DNA of 64,000 nt from Bacteroidota bacterium. GTDB taxonomy: Bacteria > Bacteroidota > Bacteroidia > Flavobacteriales > Flavobacteriaceae. The number at the start of each line of letters is the position of its first letter. Within the stretch, counting starts at the first letter, position 1. This document shows, piece after piece, positions 48,597 through 58,052 of this stretch. The notes beneath the pieces are model-generated. The model saw only the letters and a list, made by a program, of their open reading frames with translations, ran no database searches and was not told the DNA's origin. The stretch is from contig JAFDZC010000005.1 in NCBI GenBank assembly GCA_018267095.1, positions 62,001-126,000 of the forward strand, read 5' to 3'. The translations under genes and the position numbers were made by a program.

Positions 48597-50015
48597 TTAT
48601 TCAAGGTGTGCGCCCTGCTCGATCCAGCAACGGATGAGTTTGCGCTCTTCTTCAGTGATATTTGTTTTGTTATTCTGCGGCATCGTCTTGGTAATCACTA
48701 CGCGCTGCAGGATTAAATCTTTCTTTTTCAAAATATCTTCGGGCGTATCGTATTTCACGCCGTTCGGAGCTACTTTATACGTATCATCGGTCGGGCTGGC
48801 CGAGTGACATTGCACACATCGTTTTTGGATAATGGCATTGACTTCTGAAAACGGCACTTGTTCTTTGCACGCGTACGGATCAGAACTCGGCGCCGATACA
48901 AAGCAAGCCGCGAGTAAAATCAATACCGAAACCGGCAAAATCCATATGTTAAGTTGCTTTTTTTCTTTGAGGTTTAAATAGTGTTTCACCCCGGCCGCGC
49001 CTAATGAAATTATGGCCAAAATCAACCACGGATATTCATAGCCAAAGGTCGACGGAAAGTGATTGCTGACCATCACAAACAACACCGGCAAAGTAAAATA
49101 GTTGTTGTGCAACGAACGGGCGAGCGCTTTTTTACCCAAAGTCGGATCGAGCGGCAAACCTTTCTTAGCAGCATTCACCATAGCCTTTTGCGAAGGAATA
49201 ATCACAAAAAACACATTGGCCACCATGAGGCTTCCGATCATGGCCCCAAAGTGGATATAGGCCGCGCGACTGTTGAAAACATGGCAATAAAACCAGGCAA
49301 AGGCAATCAAAATCAAAAAACCAATCACCGCAAAAGCCACCGGTTTTTTAATCAAGGCTGATTTACACAATTGATCGTACAAAATCCAGGCAACCACAAA
49401 CGAGCCAACGCCAATTAAAATACCTTGCGTTGCGGTAATATCGAGTACATTTTTGTCAATCAAAAAAGCCGAGGCATTGAAGTAATACACCACAAAAAGC
49501 AAACAAAACCCGGTGAGCCAAGTAAAATAGGCCTCGTATTTAAACCAATGCAAATCTTTCGGGATTTTCTTGGGCGCAATTTTGTATTTTTCTAAGTAGT
49601 AAAATCCGCCGCCGTGCACTGCCCAAAGGTTTCCGGCCAATTCATCGCGTACCTCTTCGGTTCGGTTCAAGGCATTTTCGAGAAACACAAAATAAAAAGA
49701 CGCGCCAATCCAGGCAATGCCAAAGGTAATGTGCATCACGCGGATGATGATGTTGAGCCATTCCATAAAATGGGCTTCCAGCGGCGAGCCTTTGACCAAA
49801 ATGTACGTATTGGACAAGATGCCTACAAGCACAAGCAAAATACCCGCATAAATGTAATTCAATCCGGTGGTGCGGATTTCTTCATTCTCAGAAGGCTCTT
49901 CTTCCGACTTGGCAATGACTTTTTTGGGCAGTTTATAGGCCATATAACTCAGCGTAATCAGCAAGCCGAAATACACCGCATACAATACCCAAATGATGAA
50001 TAAATTGACTTTCAC
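48597..50015 (-). CDS. puuD: urate hydroxylase PuuD with cytochrome c domain
   Basis: A 472-residue membrane protein that oxidises urate to 5-hydroxyisourate and passes electrons to the respiratory chain. About eight or nine membrane helices fill residues 5-375, with HITFGIAWIGASFYFVFLEN typical of the family. The C-terminal about 90 residues form a cytochrome c domain with CVQCH (400-404) and a Met ligand near 445 (KTMPQN). It replaces the flavin or copper uricases of other organisms. The stop-start with allantoicase overlaps by one base, so translation is coupled. Confidence 0.9.
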   Translation of the reverse strand: MKVNLFIIWVLYAVYFGLLITLSYMAYKLPKKVIAKSEEEPSENEEIRTTGLNYIYAGILLVLVGILSNTYILVKGSPLEAHFMEWLNIIIRVMHITFGIAWIGASFYFVFLENALNRTEEVRDELAGNLWAVHGGGFYYLEKYKIAPKKIPKDLHWFKYEAYFTWLTGFCLLFVVYYFNASAFLIDKNVLDITATQGILIGVGSFVVAWILYDQLCKSALIKKPVAFAVIGFLILIAFAWFYCHVFNSRAAYIHFGAMIGSLMVANVFFVIIPSQKAMVNAAKKGLPLDPTLGKKALARSLHNNYFTLPVLFVMVSNHFPSTFGYEYPWLILAIISLGAAGVKHYLNLKEKKQLNIWILPVSVLILLAACFVSAPSSDPYACKEQVPFSEVNAIIQKRCVQCHSASPTDDTYKVAPNGVKYDTPEDILKKKDLILQRVVITKTMPQNNKTNITEEERKLIRCWIEQGAHLE

Positions 50016-51031
50016 TATTTGTTGATTTTACCAAAAATTCTCAATCGACTCACGCCCCCATCGGGAAATATATTCAAACGAATGTGCGTAATCGGCCCTA
50101 GATTTTGTATTTCTGAACTGTATTCATGTTCGTGGTCAGCACTGAGTTTTTGCTGCGGAAGTAAGGTTTTCCAGTCGGCGGTTTCTATTTGGTCATCAGT
50201 GGTCACACAGGCTTCAATCGAGCAACTGTCGGGGTAATTCCCTTTAAAATGACATGTATCCACTACAATTCGTTCAGGCGTTCCGCGGTGGGCCAAGCGC
50301 AAAACAACCCAGTCACGGTTGTTGGGCGTTCGGTTGCGTTTGGTTTCCCAACCATCACCCATATTGGCTCCGCGATTGGGCATAATCAAATTGCCCATCG
50401 CGCTAAAAAACATATCGTTACAGGCAATGGCTTGACCGCCGTTGATGGCCGCTGCCAAATCGAGTGTTTGGTTTTCTGAAACTTCTTCCCAATTTTTAAA
50501 AACTTCGCCATAAACGCGAAAACGCGCCACGCCTCCGTCAGGATAAATATGCAAACGCAAATGCGTGTAAATCGCGTCGTCTTGACAAGCGTAAAAGTTC
50601 TGCGAGCCCGGATCTAAAGGTGATTTAGTCAGGATTTCTTTCCAAACAACGCTTTCCCAATCGGTTACAGCTGAATCGTCTGCAATATACACCGCCTCTA
50701 CCGAAGCATGCGGTGGATGATTGCCCAAAAAGAAGTTGGTATCAATGTCAAATCCTTTAATTTTACCCGAAGTAGCGAGTTTTACAATCGCCCAATCGTG
50801 GCCCGGGGTGCGCTTTCTGCGGCTTTCCCAACCGTCCATCCATTTGCCGCGATCGGTATATTTATCGGCGATAAAAATACCGCGGGTGGGTTTGATGAGA
50901 TTTTCTTTTTCGGCAAAAAAGTCGTCGGTACAAAACAATACCTGACCGCCCAATCGCTCGGCTGCCAAATCAGTTAATTGAGCAAAAGCCGGTGCTTCTT
51001 TGATGATTTCTTTTACTTTTTCAAAAGCCAT
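50015..51031 (-). CDS. alc: allantoicase
   Basis: A 338-residue enzyme that splits allantoate into ureidoglycolate and urea. Two homologous allantoicase domains are visible (about 15-165 and 185-335), each with a GWESRRKRTPGHDW or GWETKRNRTPNNRDW core and an SVEAVYIAD/SIEACVTTD strand. Length is normal. It overlaps allB by 19 bases and puuD by one base. The next step, ureidoglycolate hydrolysis or lyase, is not encoded in the window. Confidence 0.92.
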   Translation of the reverse strand: MAFEKVKEIIKEAPAFAQLTDLAAERLGGQVLFCTDDFFAEKENLIKPTRGIFIADKYTDRGKWMDGWESRRKRTPGHDWAIVKLATSGKIKGFDIDTNFFLGNHPPHASVEAVYIADDSAVTDWESVVWKEILTKSPLDPGSQNFYACQDDAIYTHLRLHIYPDGGVARFRVYGEVFKNWEEVSENQTLDLAAAINGGQAIACNDMFFSAMGNLIMPNRGANMGDGWETKRNRTPNNRDWVVLRLAHRGTPERIVVDTCHFKGNYPDSCSIEACVTTDDQIETADWKTLLPQQKLSADHEHEYSSEIQNLGPITHIRLNIFPDGGVSRLRIFGKINK

Positions 51032-52362
51032 TTTCCTTGGTTTTTATGTTCTATAGTTTGATTTTTATAAACGGTTGACCCTAAAACGATGGTTTCTTGC
51101 ACCATGCCGTAGAGTTTTTGCCCGATGTACGGACTGATTTTGTGTCTGAATAAAATATCTTCTTCTTGAATGGTTTGCGCTTGTTCGGGTTGCCAAATTA
51201 CGATATCCGCATCAGCACCTACCGCCAGATTTCCTTTGTTTTGATTGCTGAGAAAACGAGCCGGTTCTGAAGTCAACAACGGGATAAACTCTTCTAAAGT
51301 CATAGTGTCTTTAACCGCTGTCCAGGAAGCATTGAGCAAAAACTGAATCCCGGCAATTCCGCCCCAAGCTTTTTTGAGGTTGCCCGAATTCATTTCTTTG
51401 ATTTCAGCTGGCGCGGGCGAATGATCGGTCGCTAAAAAATTGAGCACACCCGTTTTTAAAGCGGACTTAAGTTGTTCATTGTTGTTTTTTTCGCGAATGG
51501 GCGGTGCGCATTTGTATACGCAATTACCATCGGGGATTTCTTCGGCTGAAAAATAAATATACTGGGTGCAGGTTTCGGCGGTAATCGGCAAACCTTCGGC
51601 TTTAGCGGCTTCAATCATCGACAAAGCTTCGGCAGAAGCCACGTGTACAATATGCACCGGACAATTGTGTTTGCGCGACATTCGAATCATGAGCGCAATG
51701 GCATCGTTCTCCCATTTCTTAGGTCTGCTAGCCAAATAATGCTGATAGCTGGTTGGATGCGTATCAAATCCACAATCTTCTTCTTGATCGTACAGCTCGC
51801 AATGCGCCAACAGCGGAATGCCGTAGCGCGCAATGATCGGCATGGCTTCTTCTAAATCGGCTTCGGTTACGTTCGGAAATTCATCAATGCCTGAATGCGT
51901 CAAAAAACACTTCACGCCTACGACGCCCATTTCGATCAAAGCAGGCAATTCGTGTGCATTTCCGGGAACCAATCCGGCATAAAAACCCACATGGACGTGC
52001 ATTTTTCCGGCCGTAGCATCTAGTTTTTGCTGAAAAGCGGCAGCAGAAGTCGTGACCGGGCTCGCATTGAGCGGCATATCGATGATTGTTGTGGTTCCTC
52101 CGGCGGCGGCGGCTTGGGTGGCGGTATCAAAACCTTCCCAAAGTGTTCGTCCGGGTTCATTAACGTGTACGTGTACATCAAGTACGCCGGGCATGATTAC
52201 TGCATCGCCGAAATCTTCAGACTCGGGCAAATGCTGATCATCAATCGAAGTAATTTTTCCGTCGCTAAAGCCTAAAGTGGCAGGCTGTAATTTTTGGTCC
52301 AACCAAACGCGACTACTGTATATTTTTCTTTTGTTCAAAAGAGTATTTTTAAAAAAAGACAA
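51013..52362 (-). CDS. allB: allantoinase
   Basis: A 449-residue amidohydrolase that opens the hydantoin ring of allantoin. Metal ligands: LDVHVHVNEPG (His64, His66), Lys151 in GVKCFL (the carboxylated lysine), and FLATDHSPA near the C-terminal third. No ATG fits: the frame starts at TTG 52362 or TTG 52338 (LNKRKIYSSRVW). A 61-base gap separates it from moaA, the largest inside the Moco-allantoin part, but no terminator lies there. Confidence 0.9.
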   Translation of the reverse strand: MSFFKNTLLNKRKIYSSRVWLDQKLQPATLGFSDGKITSIDDQHLPESEDFGDAVIMPGVLDVHVHVNEPGRTLWEGFDTATQAAAAGGTTTIIDMPLNASPVTTSAAAFQQKLDATAGKMHVHVGFYAGLVPGNAHELPALIEMGVVGVKCFLTHSGIDEFPNVTEADLEEAMPIIARYGIPLLAHCELYDQEEDCGFDTHPTSYQHYLASRPKKWENDAIALMIRMSRKHNCPVHIVHVASAEALSMIEAAKAEGLPITAETCTQYIYFSAEEIPDGNCVYKCAPPIREKNNNEQLKSALKTGVLNFLATDHSPAPAEIKEMNSGNLKKAWGGIAGIQFLLNASWTAVKDTMTLEEFIPLLTSEPARFLSNQNKGNLAVGADADIVIWQPEQAQTIQEEDILFRHKISPYIGQKLYGMVQETIVLGSTVYKNQTIEHKNQGKWLLKK

Positions 52363-52423
52363 CCAACAAATATAGTTTTTAATTAAAAAAACACAAGGCT
52401 TTTTGCGAATAATTCAAGACGAA

Positions 52424-53431
52424 TTAACCACCAATGGCAATCATGCTGCGGTTTTGTGAAAACAAGTCGGGGTTTTCAAATTTTCGGTCGTCATCCAACC
52501 CACCGCGGATCGGAAATTTAGCGCGTAGGTTTTGTTCAATGAGCGGTAAAATCGACGCTCCCGAGCGCAAGGTTTCCAGTAAAGGCGTTTCTGAATTTGA
52601 GAAGAGACAATTCTTGAGTTTTCCGTCGGCGGTCAACCGAATGCGATTGCAGGTGCTGCAAAATGGATTGGTCACCGAACTGATGATGGCAAAACTGCCG
52701 GCATATCCTGAAATTTTATAGTTTTTGGCCGTGTCGTGTGGAGCATCTTCTATGCGTTCAATCTGATGAAAATTGTAATGACTGCGCAACTCTTCAAGTA
52801 TTTCGGCATACGAAACCAGCTTGCTTCTGTCCCACTCGTTTCCGTTGAACGGCATAAATTCAATAAAGCGAATTTGAATGTTTTGGTGCTCTGTCAAAGC
52901 AATAAAATCGAGGATTTCGTCATCGTTAAAACCTTTCATCAGCACCACATTAATCTTCACTCTGAATGAATTTTCGAGCAATAGTTGCACATTTTTCATG
53001 ACTTGCTCAAAGTGATTGCGGCGGGTAATTTGATGGTATTTTGGGCCTGAAAGTGTATCTAAACTTACATTGAGCGAACGAATTCCGGCTTTTTGAAACG
53101 TCTCGACAAACTGATCCACCAACAATCCGTTCGTGGTCAAGGTCAACTGTACGCCAAGTTTTCCCAATGATTGAATAATCTTCGCAGCATCTTTGCGCAC
53201 CAGCGGTTCCCCACCGGTCAATCTGATTTTTCGCACGCCCAAATCGACAAAAGTTTGTGCGATGTGCAGAATTTCGTCGGCCGTCATCAAATGCGGTTTG
53301 GGCGTGAGCTGAATGCCTTCGGCGGGCATACAATAGGTACAGCGCAAATTACAATGTTCGGTGAGCGAAATGCGCAAATAATCGTGCATTCGACCAAAAG
53401 CGTCGTGCAATATCAGCTGTGGATTAGGCAT
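52424..53431 (-). CDS. moaA: GTP 3',8-cyclase MoaA
   Basis: A 335-residue radical SAM enzyme that starts molybdopterin synthesis from GTP. The SAM cluster motif is CNLRCTYC (Cys27, Cys31, Cys34); the second cluster is CSTCNRIRLTADGKLKNC near the C-terminus. The chain ends in AIGG, the Gly-Gly tail of MoaA. It overlaps the moaCB gene by eight bases. No Moco riboswitch-like structure was recognised upstream. Confidence 0.95.
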   Translation of the reverse strand: MPNPQLILHDAFGRMHDYLRISLTEHCNLRCTYCMPAEGIQLTPKPHLMTADEILHIAQTFVDLGVRKIRLTGGEPLVRKDAAKIIQSLGKLGVQLTLTTNGLLVDQFVETFQKAGIRSLNVSLDTLSGPKYHQITRRNHFEQVMKNVQLLLENSFRVKINVVLMKGFNDDEILDFIALTEHQNIQIRFIEFMPFNGNEWDRSKLVSYAEILEELRSHYNFHQIERIEDAPHDTAKNYKISGYAGSFAIISSVTNPFCSTCNRIRLTADGKLKNCLFSNSETPLLETLRSGASILPLIEQNLRAKFPIRGGLDDDRKFENPDLFSQNRSMIAIGG

Positions 53432-54335
53432 GTTGACCGCCGTTTAAAATATTGAATAAATGCAAAACCGACGGAAAAATCGCTTCCATGGATTCGGCAG
53501 CTCCGGCCGCAGAGCCCGGCAACGCTAAGATAAGGGTATCACCTTTGAATCCGGCCACACTGCGCGAAAGCATCGCATAAGGTGTTCGTTCTTGGCCATA
53601 ACTGCGCATGGCTTCTTCAATGCCCGGAATGCGCCTGTCGAGCAACGGCAAAATAGCTTCGGGCGTTACATCTTTGTGCGATAATCCGGTACCGCCAGTA
53701 AAAATAAGTAAGTCTATTTTTTGCGTGGTATATTGGTCAACCTGTTGTTGAATTGGGTCGATTTGGTCGGGAATAATGCGGTAATCTGTGAGATTCAATC
53801 CTAAAGTTGCGAGTTTTTCGGTGATGATTTTACCCGAAACATCTTCTTTATTTCCGGCTGAAACGCTGTCCGAACAAACCACCACAGCCGCTTTTAAATC
53901 CGGTTTTTTATTTTTTAAAACATCTGATTTTCCGCCTTTTTTGTGCAATAATTTGATGGTCGAAATCTCGACGGCTTTATCAATGGGTTTGAGCATATCA
54001 TACATGGTCAAAGCTACAATCGACGCGCCGTGCATCGCTTCGACTTCAACACCGGTTTTGTATATAGTTTTGACCGTTACCTGAATTTCTATGCTTTTTT
54101 CGTGCAGCTCATAAGCTACTGCGGTGTATTCAATCGGCAAAGGATGACAATCCGGAATCACCGAAGAAGTATTTTTGACGGCAAACAATCCGGCTGTGCG
54201 CGCCACTTCGAGCACATCGCCTTTGGGCACTTTTTTCCCAAGGATTGATTGTATGGTTTCAACTGAACCAACCTGAACAATCGCTTGGGCTACGGCTTCT
54301 CTGAGCGTATTGGTTTTGTGGGTAATATCAACCAT
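53424..54335 (-). CDS. moaCB: bifunctional MoaC-MoaB protein
   Basis: A 303-residue fusion. The N-terminal half (about 1-140) is MoaC, which completes cPMP formation: MVDITHKTNTLREAVAQAI and TGVEVEAMHGASIVALTMYD. The C-terminal half (about 155-303) is MoaB/MogA-like and adenylylates molybdopterin: VVCSDSVSAG, TGGTGLSHKDVTPEA, ILALPGSAAGA. The start at MVDITHK (54335) fits the MoaC family; an 18-codon extension overlaps moaE. One base separates it from the moaE stop. Confidence 0.9.
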   Translation of the reverse strand: MVDITHKTNTLREAVAQAIVQVGSVETIQSILGKKVPKGDVLEVARTAGLFAVKNTSSVIPDCHPLPIEYTAVAYELHEKSIEIQVTVKTIYKTGVEVEAMHGASIVALTMYDMLKPIDKAVEISTIKLLHKKGGKSDVLKNKKPDLKAAVVVCSDSVSAGNKEDVSGKIITEKLATLGLNLTDYRIIPDQIDPIQQQVDQYTTQKIDLLIFTGGTGLSHKDVTPEAILPLLDRRIPGIEEAMRSYGQERTPYAMLSRSVAGFKGDTLILALPGSAAGAAESMEAIFPSVLHLFNILNGGQHA

Positions 54336-54336
54336 A

Positions 54337-54783
54337 TCAAATGTTCTTTTTCCAGGTGTGGGTTCCGTTTTCAAAAATTTCTTTGCCAAAAATCGGCACT
54401 TTGGCTTTAATCGTTTCTACCAAAAAATGCAGTGCCTCAGCCGAATCTTTCCGATGTTGGGATGAAACAAAAACAAACAAGCAAATTTCTCCGGCTTTGA
54501 CTGTTCCGAGGCTGTGATAAATGTGCATACAAGTTAAGTCAAATTGTGCAAAAGCCTGTTCGCGTATTTCAGCTAAAACCTGTTCTGCCATCGGTTCATA
54601 CGCTGAATAATCAATGGCAGCAACGGTTTGTCCTTCCAGCACATCAGCGCGCACTTGTCCGAGAAAAATCTGATGCGCACCTATGTTGGTTTTGCTTTGG
54701 TGTTTGGCAATTGAATCGGCAATGAACTCGGGCGCAATGGCTCCGGATACAAAAACCGTTTTTTTGGTGGTTGAATGCGACAT
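54337..54783 (-). CDS. moaE: molybdopterin synthase catalytic subunit MoaE
   Basis: A 148-residue protein that adds sulfur to cPMP using thiocarboxylated MoaD. Conserved MoaE features: GAHQIFLGQVRADV, AIDYSAYEPMAEQVLAEI, HSLGTVKAGEICLFVFVSSQ, and FGKEIFENGTHTWKKN. The usual GFHR of the family appears as RKDSAEALHFLVETIKAKVP. Three bases after the moeB stop, so in the same transcript. Confidence 0.9.
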   Translation of the reverse strand: MSHSTTKKTVFVSGAIAPEFIADSIAKHQSKTNIGAHQIFLGQVRADVLEGQTVAAIDYSAYEPMAEQVLAEIREQAFAQFDLTCMHIYHSLGTVKAGEICLFVFVSSQHRKDSAEALHFLVETIKAKVPIFGKEIFENGTHTWKKNI

Positions 54784-54786
54784 AAT

Positions 54787-55845
54787 TTAAGCGTTTATAG
54801 AAATCGACGCGGTTCCGCCGGGCAAATGTCCGACTTGGGTAAACCCTTGACTCAGCAGATATTCAGCGGCCAATCGGCTTTGATTTCCGTGTGGGCAAAA
54901 TAAGATTATTTTTTGGTTTTTATCTAAGGATTCTAACTGTGCTGACAATTCGTTCAAAGGCCAATTTTTGACGGAAGTTCCGTGTACCAATGCTTCGTGT
55001 TGCGGTTCGCGCAAATCAATCAGGCAATAATCGGCATGGTTGAGCAAACCCAAAAAACGGCTTGGTTCAATGTTCTTGACTTGAGGCTGATGCTTTCGGC
55101 GCAACTCAAGTCCGCGCAACAAACCTTTTTGAATTTGCAACGGATTTTTCTCGAATGCGATGGTTTGAAATTGTACGCTTTTCAGATCGGCCAGCAATAA
55201 CTTTCCGAACAAAACTTCGGCTTGATTCAAAATGATTTTAATTACTTCGTTGGCTTGCAAAGTTCCGAGCAATTGCGGCACCGTTACTACTGTTCCAGAA
55301 GCATCGCAATTGATTTGTTGGGTGATATCTTCTGGCTCAGGAAACAAACATCGATAAGTAGGCCCGGCCTGATAATTAAAAACTGAAAGTTGCCCTTGCC
55401 AAGCGTGCACAGAGGCATACACCCACGGACGGTTGAGCGCCAAAGCCACATCGTTGATCAAATAGCGCGCAAGAATCGAATCGGTACAATCCACTAAAAC
55501 ATCATACCCAAAAGCGATGGAAAATGCATTGGATTCTGAAAAATAATCGTTAAAAACCTTTGTTGATATTTCCGGATTCTGATTTTGGATAAAACGCTCA
55601 GCAACTGAAACTTTAGTTTGTCCGCAATCATGCGGCGTGTACATCAACTGCCGATGCAAATTACTCATCGAAACCACATCGCCATCCACCATTCCTAAAT
55701 GACCAATTCCGGCAGCGGCCAATTGTTGTAAAACAGCCACGCCCAAACCTCCGGCGCCAATGACCAATACGCGCGCTGAGGCCAATTTTTGCTGACCTTG
55801 TGTGCCGATTTCAGGCAAAGCGATTTGTCGTGTGTAGCGTTCCAT
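54787..55845 (-). CDS. moeB: MoeB/ThiF-type adenylyltransferase with rhodanese domain
   Basis: A 352-residue enzyme that adenylates the C-terminal Gly of MoaD and then provides sulfur. The ThiF domain has ATP-binding GAGGLG (30-35), NLHRQLMYT and DCTDS. The rhodanese domain (about 250-352) has active Cys317 in CPHGNQSR. The zinc CxxC pairs of E. coli MoeB are not seen; only CLFPEPEDIT carries a lone cysteine. It is next to moaD, as expected. Confidence 0.88.
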   Translation of the reverse strand: MERYTRQIALPEIGTQGQQKLASARVLVIGAGGLGVAVLQQLAAAGIGHLGMVDGDVVSMSNLHRQLMYTPHDCGQTKVSVAERFIQNQNPEISTKVFNDYFSESNAFSIAFGYDVLVDCTDSILARYLINDVALALNRPWVYASVHAWQGQLSVFNYQAGPTYRCLFPEPEDITQQINCDASGTVVTVPQLLGTLQANEVIKIILNQAEVLFGKLLLADLKSVQFQTIAFEKNPLQIQKGLLRGLELRRKHQPQVKNIEPSRFLGLLNHADYCLIDLREPQHEALVHGTSVKNWPLNELSAQLESLDKNQKIILFCPHGNQSRLAAEYLLSQGFTQVGHLPGGTASISINA

Positions 55846-55851
55846 AATTGT

Positions 55852-56094
55852 TTATCCGCCTGCAAACGGAGGCAATAAAGCTAGTTCGTCATGAGCGTTG
55901 ATAACAACCTCATCCGTCGCTATTTTTTGATTGACAGCTAGGACAAAATGAACGGTTGATAAGCTAGGGTATTTTTCGAGCAAAGTTTTTTTGAGTTGAT
56001 AGACCGAAATGATTTTGTCTGAAGAAAAGCGTTCCTCAACAACACCGGTCAGTTCAGCAATCAGTCCGAAATATTTCAAGTTAAACGCGCTCAT
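55852..56094 (-). CDS. moaD: molybdopterin synthase sulfur carrier subunit MoaD
   Basis: An 80-residue ubiquitin-like protein whose last residues are LLPPFAGG, the Gly-Gly end that receives a thiocarboxylate. N-terminal FNLKYFGLIAELTG and QLKKTLLEKYPSL match the MoaD fold. The start overlaps the exporter gene upstream in ATGA. Confidence 0.9.
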   Translation of the reverse strand: MSAFNLKYFGLIAELTGVVEERFSSDKIISVYQLKKTLLEKYPSLSTVHFVLAVNQKIATDEVVINAHDELALLPPFAGG

Positions 56095-56837
56095 GTGGTG
56101 TACAATTTAAATATGGCAATGCCCAAAACCAAGGCTAAAACGTTTCGTAAAGTTGCGGTATTGAATTTTTTACTGCCGTAATATCCGCCCAAAATTCCAC
56201 CCAGCGCTACAACCAAAGCCACCATCCACGAAGTAGCCGGAAGCGAGGCACCTTGCGAAATCAGTCCAAACAAACCTGAGATTGAATTGACCAAAATAAA
56301 CAAGGCCGAAACCGCTGCGGTTTGCTTCATCTCGGCCCAACCCAGCAACAGCAAAACCGGACTTAAAATGATGCCGCCGCCAATACCGATCAAACCAGAG
56401 ATAAATCCAATCACCGCGCCAATCAACAAGGCAGTTGGCAAATGAATCGGTTTGGTTTGCTCAGTTGATTTTCCGAAAAAACCGAGCAACCTGAATACTG
56501 CTATAATCAAAACCGAGCCGAGCATGATTTTGTAAATATGTGCTTCTACCGTTAGCATTCCACCTAAAAAAGAACACGGAATCGAAGTAATCGCAAAAGG
56601 CCAAAACAACGACCATTCAAATTTTTTCTCGCGGTAATAAAAGTAAAACGAAATACCCGAAACCAGAATATTAAGGACCAAAGCGGTGGGTTTCATCATC
56701 GAAATCGGAAACGCAAACAAACTCATCAACGCCAAGTAACCGCTCGCACCACCGTGCCCTACACTGGCATACAAAAACGCAACTACCGGCAAAAGCAAGA
56801 GCAATAAAGGCGATTGGAATAATTCGTAAATGGGCAT
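56091..56837 (-). CDS. TauE/SafE-family membrane exporter inside the Moco genes
   Basis: A 248-residue protein with about eight membrane helices and the TauE/SafE pattern (LLPVVAFLYASVGHGGASGY, GFISGLIGIGGGIILSPVLL). Family members export sulfite, sulfoacetate or related anions; some are encoded next to molybdenum enzyme genes. The ATG at 56837 was chosen; a TTG at 56873 directly after moeA is possible. It overlaps moaD by four bases. Its place between moeA and moaD suggests a sulfur- or molybdenum-related anion, but the substrate is unknown. Confidence 0.82.
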   Translation of the reverse strand: MPIYELFQSPLLLLLLPVVAFLYASVGHGGASGYLALMSLFAFPISMMKPTALVLNILVSGISFYFYYREKKFEWSLFWPFAITSIPCSFLGGMLTVEAHIYKIMLGSVLIIAVFRLLGFFGKSTEQTKPIHLPTALLIGAVIGFISGLIGIGGGIILSPVLLLLGWAEMKQTAAVSALFILVNSISGLFGLISQGASLPATSWMVALVVALGGILGGYYGSKKFNTATLRNVLALVLGIAIFKLYTT

Positions 56838-56873
56838 TTTTTTGAGATTTTCAACCCACAAATATAGCGACAA

Positions 56874-58052
56874 TTACACTTGCGACAGCAGATATACGGC
56901 AACTTTATCACCGGCCTTTAGAGTATAATTCCCGGCGGGAACATAGACCAAAACATTGGCCGTCACAAATGAATCGAGCATGGCAGAATCTTGATGCGGC
57001 AAAACGGTTACTTTTCCATTTGTTTGTTGCGCCTTTAAAAACTGATCGCGCACATTATCTACCTTGTAATCATGCGCCAAAGACAAACGGAGTTGCGATT
57101 CAAACGAAGTTTTAAAGCCTGAAATCATTTGCAAAGCCGGCCAAACATAGAGATAAAAACACGTTAAACTCGCCGCCGGATTTCCGGGTAAAGCAAAAAC
57201 TAATTGCTTTTTTTTGTGCCCGACCCAAAGCGGTTTTCCAGGTTTTTGATTCACATTATAAAAGAGGTTTTCAACGTTTAAATCAGACAGAGCTTTATTT
57301 ACAAAATCATAATCACCTACCGAAATTCCACCGGAAATAATCAGCAAATCGTTATCGGCAAGCGCGTTTTGCAAAGTAGTTTTGGTCGCGGTTAAATCAT
57401 CGATGGTTTGATAATGTTGGATGTTGGTATAATGAGCACTTCGCAAAGCAGCTTCGAGCATGATGGAATTGCTGTTGTATACTTTTCCGGGCAAAAGTGG
57501 TTTTCCGGGCGCTAGTAATTCATTGCCATTGACCACGATTCCAATGCTGGGCTTTTTAAAAACCAAAACTCGATCGATGCCCAATCCGGCCAAAAAACCC
57601 ATAGCCGCTGCATTCAAAAATGTTCCTTTGGACAACGCTAATTGGCCCGTGGTGATTTGTGCTCCGGCGCGACGAATATTGGTCCCTGCACCAACGGCTT
57701 CAGACAAAAACAATTGTTGTTCTTGTTGCTGAACTTTCTCCATTTGAATGACGGCTTGTGCTGAACTCGGAACCGCTGCTCCGGTAAATATTTTAACCGT
57801 TTGTCCGGGTTTGAGCGCAATAGAATGAGCATCACCCGCTTTGATTTCGCCGATGATTTCATAACTCAACGCATCGTGCAAAGCCAGTGCATAACCATCC
57901 ATCGTGGCTTGATCAAACGGCGGAAGCGAAATCGGAGCCAACACATCTTCGGCCAAAACATGCTGTAAAGCCTCAGTCAACGAAAGCTGAGTAACCTCCG
58001 AACTCGGTAAGGCATTTTGCAACAATCCAAAAGCTTCAGCAACTGAAATCAT
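56874..58052 (-). CDS. moeA: molybdopterin molybdotransferase MoeA
   Basis: A 392-residue enzyme inserting molybdate into adenylylated molybdopterin. Family segments: PPFDQATMDGYALAL (about 43-57), TGAAVPSSAQAVIQMEKV, GNELLAPGKPLLPGKVYNSN, SGGISVGDYDFV and FALPGNPAASLTCF. C-terminal domain IV (about 320-392) is complete. It overlaps xdhC by four bases, linking cofactor synthesis to cofactor insertion into xanthine dehydrogenase. Confidence 0.93.
   Translation of the reverse strand: MISVAEAFGLLQNALPSSEVTQLSLTEALQHVLAEDVLAPISLPPFDQATMDGYALALHDALSYEIIGEIKAGDAHSIALKPGQTVKIFTGAAVPSSAQAVIQMEKVQQQEQQLFLSEAVGAGTNIRRAGAQITTGQLALSKGTFLNAAAMGFLAGLGIDRVLVFKKPSIGIVVNGNELLAPGKPLLPGKVYNSNSIMLEAALRSAHYTNIQHYQTIDDLTATKTTLQNALADNDLLIISGGISVGDYDFVNKALSDLNVENLFYNVNQKPGKPLWVGHKKKQLVFALPGNPAASLTCFYLYVWPALQMISGFKTSFESQLRLSLAHDYKVDNVRDQFLKAQQTNGKVTVLPHQDSAMLDSFVTANVLVYVPAGNYTLKAGDKVAVYLLSQV

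Noticed and set aside
52363-52423. Molybdenum cofactor riboswitch near moaA or allB
   Set aside because: The 61-base gap is AT-rich with no convincing paired structure.
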